From: JANXPZ01 sp034678345 | GTDB lineage: Bacteria > Eisenbacteria > RBG-16-71-46 | Length of the DNA: 9,557 nt | Assembly: GCA_034678345.1 (NCBI GenBank) | Contig: JAXDBZ010000084.1 | Span: 1-9,557, forward strand | Direction of reading: 5' to 3' | Part shown: positions 5,957-9,557 of the stretch, piece by piece | Numbering within the stretch: position 1 is the first letter of the stretch | Layout of the letters: every line of letters starts with the position of its first letter | Made by a program: the position numbers and the translations under genes | The notes under the pieces: model-generated | Databases searched by the model: none | Told to the model about the DNA's origin: nothing | Seen by the model: only the letters and a program-made list of their open reading frames with translations

Positions 5957-6558
5957 TGCCGAGACGAACGACGCCCGCCCCGGCGGGCCCGAGGTGGTGG
6001 ATGGCCGTCGCGGCCGCGACGATGCTGACGCTCCCGGCGGCGGCCGCCGCCGGGAACTGGCGCCCGGCCCTGATCGGTTCGGCGGGGGGCACCTTCGCGG
6101 TGCTCGGCACGCCGGACGCGGGCGGCGCCTCCGTGTCGCTGGCGGCCATGTGGCCGGTGAGCGAGCAGCTGTCCTTCGGCGTGATGCTGCACGGCGACGA
6201 CGCGGGGACGGTGGTGGACAGCCTGCGCGACGCGTCGGGCGCGGGGCTGCCCTACGGGAAGATCGAGCAGGCCCATCGCGCGGCCTGGGGCGCGTCGTGG
6301 CGGCTCGACGCCACCGCGCCGCCGCGCTTCGGCCTGACGCCGGTGGCCAGCGCGACCTGGGGGGTGTACCGCATCGCCGACGACGCGCGCGGCGACGAGC
6401 TCGGCCACGTCGGCTCGACCGGCTGGAGCCTGGCGGGCGGGCTGCGGCACGAGTTCGGGCCGCACCTCGGCCTGGGCGCGTACGTGCGCTACCACCGGCT
6501 CTTCAACGACGTCGAGGGGCGCTTCATGAGCGTGGGACTCGAGGGCATCTGGCGCTGA
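5953..6558 (+). CDS. small exported beta-barrel-like protein encoded between gyrB and gyrA
   Basis: I do not recognise a named family. The 201-residue product begins with a basic stretch (MMPRR...PRWW), a hydrophobic core (about residues 17-28) and an Ala-rich end (LPAAAAAG), a credible signal peptide with cleavage near residue 33. The mature part has alternating, Gly/aromatic-rich strands with Asp/Gly turns (ASVSLAAMWPV, QLSFGVMLHGDD, RAAWGASWRLDA, LTPVASATWGVYRIADD, GWSLAGGLRHEFG, LGLGAYVRYHRLF, MSVGLEGIWR), typical of small 8-stranded outer-membrane barrels. The last residues are WR rather than a terminal Phe. The start ATG overlaps the gyrB stop (ATGA), with a second ATG directly behind it. 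No ribosome binding site is visible, so translation is probably coupled to gyrB. gyrA follows after 43 bases. Its role, and why it lies in a gyrase operon, are unknown. Confidence 0.75.
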   Translation: MMPRRTTPAPAGPRWWMAVAAATMLTLPAAAAAGNWRPALIGSAGGTFAVLGTPDAGGASVSLAAMWPVSEQLSFGVMLHGDDAGTVVDSLRDASGAGLPYGKIEQAHRAAWGASWRLDATAPPRFGLTPVASATWGVYRIADDARGDELGHVGSTGWSLAGGLRHEFGPHLGLGAYVRYHRLFNDVEGRFMSVGLEGIWR

Positions 6559-6601
6559 GCGGGTCGGCGCGCCGCGCCGGACGGGAGGCAGGGAAGCGAG
6601 C

Positions 6602-9127
6602 ATGGCACTGAACGACCGCACGAGAATCGTCGATACGCAGATCGAAGACGAGATGAAGACCAGCTACATCGACTACTCGATGTCGGTCATCGTCTCGCGC
6701 GCCCTTCCCGACGTGCGCGACGGGCTCAAGCCCTCGCAGCGCCGCATCCTGGTCGCGATGAACGACCTGAACCTCGCGCCGGGCCGGGGCTACCGGAAGT
6801 GCGCGAAGATCGCCGGCGACACCTCGGGCAACTACCACCCGCACGGCGAGGGCGTGGTCTACCCCACGCTGGTGCGCCTGGCGCAGGACTGGGTGATGCG
6901 CTACCCGCTGGTGGATGGGCAGGGCAACTTCGGCTCGATCGACGGGGACGCGCCGGCGGCCATGCGCTACACGGAGGCGCGGCTCACCCACCTGGCGGTC
7001 GAGATGCTCGCCGACCTCGAGAAGAACACGGTGGACCTGCGGCCCAACTACGACGAGACGCGCGAGGAGCCGGTGGTGCTGCCGGGCGTGGTGCCCAACC
7101 TGCTGGTGAACGGCTGCTCGGGCATCGCGGTCGGCATGGCCACGGAGGTCCCGCCGCACAACCTGGGTGAGGTGTGCGACGCCATCGCCCACGTCATCGA
7201 GCACCCGGAGGCGACGGTGGCCGACCTCATGCGCATCGTGCAGGGGCCGGACTTTCCGACCGGTGGCATCATCTACGGCACGCAGGGGATCCGCGACTGC
7301 TACACCACCGGGCGCGGCCTCATCCGCGTGCGGGCCCGCGTGCAGGTGGAGGAGGGGCGCGCCGGCCGCATGAGCCTGGTGGCGACCGAGATCCCCTTCC
7401 AGGTCAGCAAGTCCGGTCTGCTCGAGAAGACCGCCGAGCTGGTGCGGCAGGGCAAGCTCATCGGCATCAGCGACCTGCGCGACGAGTCCGACCGCGACGG
7501 CATGCGCATCGTGATCGAGCTCAAGAAGGACGCCAACCCCAAGGTCGTGCTCAACCAGCTCTTCGTCCACACCCCGCTGCAGGTGACCTTCGGCGCCATC
7601 ATGCTGGCGCTGGTGGACAACCGCCCCCAGGTGCTCGACCTGCGCCGGCTGGTGGAGGAGTACATCCGCCACCGCCGCGAGGTCGTGCGACGCCGCACCG
7701 AGTTCGACCTGGCCGAGGCCGAGAAGCGCGCCCACATCCTCGAGGGGCTCAAGATCGCGCTCGACCACCTCGACGCGGTCATCGCCCTCATCCGCAAGGC
7801 GAAGGACGTGGACACCGCGCGCCAGGGGCTCATGGCCCAGTTCCAGCTCAGCGAGATCCAGGCCAACGCCATCCTCGAGATGCGCCTGTCGCGGCTCACC
7901 GGCCTCGAGCGCGCCAAGGTCGAGCAGGAATACCTCGAGGTCATCCAGCTCATCGAGACGCTGCGCTCGATCCTCGCCAGCGCGAAGAAGATGCTCGGCA
8001 TCATCGCCGACGAGGTGCGGCGGCTGAAGGAGAAGTACGGCGACCCGCGCCGCACGGAGATCGTGGGGGAGGAGGGCGAGATCGGCTACGAGGACACCAT
8101 CGAGCAGAAGGACATGGTGATCACGATCTCGCACGCCGGCTACATCAAGCGCCAGGAGATCGGCGCCTATCGCTCGCAGCGGCGCGGCGGCAAGGGCGTG
8201 ATCGGGGCCCGGACGAAGGAGGAGGACTACATCGAGCACCTGTTCGTGGCCAACACCCACGCGCATCTGCTCATCCTCACGGACCGGGGGCGCTGCTACT
8301 GGCTCAAGGTGCACGAGATCGAGCAGGCCGGGCGCGTGGCCAAGGGCCGGCCGCTGGTGAACCACCTCGAGGGCATGGGGCGCGACGAGCGCGTCCAGGC
8401 GGTGGTGGCGGTCAAGGAGTTCGACGACCAGCACTACCTGGTGTGCGCCACCCGCAAGGGCCTCATCAAGAAGACCGTGCTGTCGGCCTACAGCCGGCCG
8501 CGCCGGGCCGGCATCAACGCCATCCTGCTCGAGGACGGCGACGGCCTCATCGAGACGATCCTCACGGACGGGACGCAGGACGTCATCCTGGCGAAGAAGA
8601 AGGGGTTGGCGATCCGCTTCCACGAGAACGAGGTCCGCGCCATGGGCCGCACCGCCTACGGCGTCAAGGCGGTCACGCTGGACGACGACGAGGACGAGGT
8701 GGTCAGCATGGTCGGCGTGCGCCGGCAGGCGACCCTGCTGGCGGTGACCGAGCACGGCTTCGGCAAGCGCAGCGAGATCGCCGAGTACCGCGTCTCCCAC
8801 CGCGGCGGCAAGGGCATCATCACCATCAAGACCACCGAGCGGAACGGATACGTCGTGGCCGTCAAGGAGGTTGTGGACGGCGACGAGCTGATGATCATCA
8901 CCCGCTCCGGCCAGCTCATCCGCATGCCGGTGCGGGGCATCTCGGTGATGGGCCGCAACACGCAGGGCGTCACCCTCGTGAACCTGACACCCACCGAGGG
9001 CGAGCTGCTGCCGGACGTGGTGGCCGGCGTGACGCGCGTGGTGAGCGAGGACGAAGAGGGCGGTAACGGCAACGGCAACGGCGGCGCCGAGGCGATCGCC
9101 GGGGCGGCGGACGGCGCCGGCGAGTAG
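6602..9127 (+). CDS. gyrA: DNA gyrase subunit A
   Basis: GyrA is the breakage-reunion and DNA-wrapping subunit of gyrase. The 841-residue product has a normal length. The N-terminal winged-helix region carries SRALPDVRDGLKPSQRRIL, the quinolone-region helix HPHGEGVVYPTLVR (79-92) and the catalytic pair Arg122-Tyr123 in AAMRYTEARL. The GyrA box QRRGGKG is intact at 526-532, which marks a true gyrase rather than ParC. Further degenerate copies (for example HRGGKGIITIK) belong to the C-terminal beta-pinwheel. Positions corresponding to E. coli Ser83 and Asp87 are Gly84 and Pro88. The protein ends in an acidic, Gly/Asn-rich tail (EDEEGGNGNGNGG and beyond). ATG at 6602 follows purine-rich AGGGAAG (6590-6596) and GGAGG (6584-6588). 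It is the last gene of the probable dnaN-gyrA unit. Confidence 0.97.
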   Translation: MALNDRTRIVDTQIEDEMKTSYIDYSMSVIVSRALPDVRDGLKPSQRRILVAMNDLNLAPGRGYRKCAKIAGDTSGNYHPHGEGVVYPTLVRLAQDWVMRYPLVDGQGNFGSIDGDAPAAMRYTEARLTHLAVEMLADLEKNTVDLRPNYDETREEPVVLPGVVPNLLVNGCSGIAVGMATEVPPHNLGEVCDAIAHVIEHPEATVADLMRIVQGPDFPTGGIIYGTQGIRDCYTTGRGLIRVRARVQVEEGRAGRMSLVATEIPFQVSKSGLLEKTAELVRQGKLIGISDLRDESDRDGMRIVIELKKDANPKVVLNQLFVHTPLQVTFGAIMLALVDNRPQVLDLRRLVEEYIRHRREVVRRRTEFDLAEAEKRAHILEGLKIALDHLDAVIALIRKAKDVDTARQGLMAQFQLSEIQANAILEMRLSRLTGLERAKVEQEYLEVIQLIETLRSILASAKKMLGIIADEVRRLKEKYGDPRRTEIVGEEGEIGYEDTIEQKDMVITISHAGYIKRQEIGAYRSQRRGGKGVIGARTKEEDYIEHLFVANTHAHLLILTDRGRCYWLKVHEIEQAGRVAKGRPLVNHLEGMGRDERVQAVVAVKEFDDQHYLVCATRKGLIKKTVLSAYSRPRRAGINAILLEDGDGLIETILTDGTQDVILAKKKGLAIRFHENEVRAMGRTAYGVKAVTLDDDEDEVVSMVGVRRQATLLAVTEHGFGKRSEIAEYRVSHRGGKGIITIKTTERNGYVVAVKEVVDGDELMIITRSGQLIRMPVRGISVMGRNTQGVTLVNLTPTEGELLPDVVAGVTRVVSEDEEGGNGNGNGGAEAIAGAADGAGE
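9062..9085 (+). repeat. short tandem repeat coding for Gly-Asn in the GyrA tail
   Basis: Three consecutive copies of the hexamer GGYAAC (once GGTAAC, twice GGCAAC) followed by GGCGGC encode GNGNGNGG near the C-terminus of GyrA. The run lies outside the folded pinwheel and could vary in copy number between strains by slippage. Confidence 0.6.
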
Positions 9128-9191
9128 CGTAGCGCGCGCGCCCCGCGCCGGGGATGCGCGGCGGGGCCCGGCCTGGGCCGGCCTCGCCGCG

Positions 9192-9557
9192 ATGGTCCTG
9201 GCCACCCTGCTGTGGGGCGCGACCTTCGTCGTCATCCGCGACAGCCTGCACGCCATCCCGCCCCTCGAGCTGGTCTTCGGGCGGTTCGCGCTCGCCGGGT
9301 TGGTGCTCGTGTTCCTGGCGGCGCCGCGCTGGCGCCGCCTCACCCGCGTGACGCTGGCCGGGGGCGCGCTGGCCGGGTTCTGCTTCGCCGGCGGCTTCCT
9401 CGCCCAGGCGGTCGGACTCACCGCCACCAGCGCGGGCAGCTCCGCGTTCCTGACGTGCGCCGGGACCCTCTTCGCCGCCTTCTTCGCCTGGCCGCTGCTG
9501 GGCCAGCGCCCCTCCGGCGTGCTGCTGCAGGGGCTGGCGGCCGCGCTGGCGGGCGCC
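9192..9557 (+). CDS. EamA/DMT-family membrane transporter, N-terminal part (3' end outside window)
   Basis: The frame stays open to the window end and gives 122 residues of a protein whose family is usually near 300. The first segment, MVLATLLWGATFVVIRDSL, matches the typical first helix of EamA (DUF6) transporters with its LLWG motif. It is followed by PPLELVFGRFALAGLVLVFL (helix 2, with the usual FxRF pattern), a short basic loop (PRWRRLTR), GGALAGFCFAGGFLAQAVGL (helix 3), SSAFLTCAGTLFAAFFAWPLL (helix 4) and the start of a further helix. The substrate cannot be inferred; the family exports amino acids, nucleosides and other small metabolites. ATG 9192 is the only ATG/GTG/TTG in this frame after the stop at 9042, but it has no clear ribosome binding site and makes helix 1 begin at residue 1. 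No T-tailed terminator separates it from gyrA; only a small CCCCG/CGGGG hairpin (9141-9153) is seen. Confidence 0.8.
   Translation, partial: MVLATLLWGATFVVIRDSLHAIPPLELVFGRFALAGLVLVFLAAPRWRRLTRVTLAGGALAGFCFAGGFLAQAVGLTATSAGSSAFLTCAGTLFAAFFAWPLLGQRPSGVLLQGLAAALAGA

Noticed and set aside
9165..9179. GGCCC/GGGCC hairpin downstream of gyrA as a terminator
   Set aside because: Five-bp stem with no T-run in uniformly GC-rich sequence, directly before the EamA start; expected by chance.
6524..9427. 967-codon open frame on the minus strand opposite gyrA
   Set aside because: It is a GC-driven shadow: the + strand frame is unmistakable GyrA, and the antisense product is His/Arg/Ala-rich low complexity with no domain.

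Overview
This window is the chromosomal replication-origin neighbourhood of a high-GC, apparently diderm (Gram-negative-type) bacterium. All genes lie on the + strand, in the order: 3' end of an outer-membrane-type beta-barrel gene, spacer, dnaA, spacer, dnaN, dciA (DUF721), gyrB, a small exported beta-barrel-like protein, gyrA, and the 5' part of an EamA/DMT-family transporter. The diderm inference rests on two barrel-like proteins, one with a C-terminal phenylalanine. The high GC, the short (650-residue) GyrB and the presence of DciA would fit several deep lineages, including poorly cultured FCB-type phyla. The sequence alone does not fix the taxon.

Layout: bases 1-282 encode the C-terminal strands of a barrel protein, followed by a perfect 12-bp GC hairpin at 301-328 that may end its transcript. 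Bases 283-794 are non-coding. They hold an AT-rich island (about 343-390) and several DnaA boxes, including one consensus match (585-593) and one TTGTCCACA (755-763). dnaA runs from an ATG at 795. The 363-bp dnaA-dnaN spacer (2190-2552) holds a perfect TTATCCACA box right after the dnaA stop, further weaker boxes, a 10-bp hairpin, an 11-bp direct repeat, an AT-rich segment suitable as an unwinding element, and a plausible sigma70-type promoter (2429-2457) for dnaN. Taken together, this looks like a bipartite oriC with DnaA-box clusters on both sides of dnaA.

Downstream, dnaN, dciA, gyrB, the small barrel gene and gyrA are separated by at most 43 bases, or overlap by 4, so they are probably one transcription unit. 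They supply the initiator's partners: sliding clamp, helicase loader and both gyrase subunits. Departures from the textbook dnaA-dnaN-recF-gyrB-gyrA block are the absence of recF, dciA placed directly behind dnaN, and an envelope-protein gene translationally coupled to gyrB and sitting upstream of gyrA. GyrA has the canonical GyrA box but lacks the Ser and acidic residues that normally anchor quinolones.

I see no mobile element, CRISPR array, tRNA or rRNA, and no clearly new multi-gene system. The most unusual items are the barrel gene inside the gyrase operon and the origin architecture.
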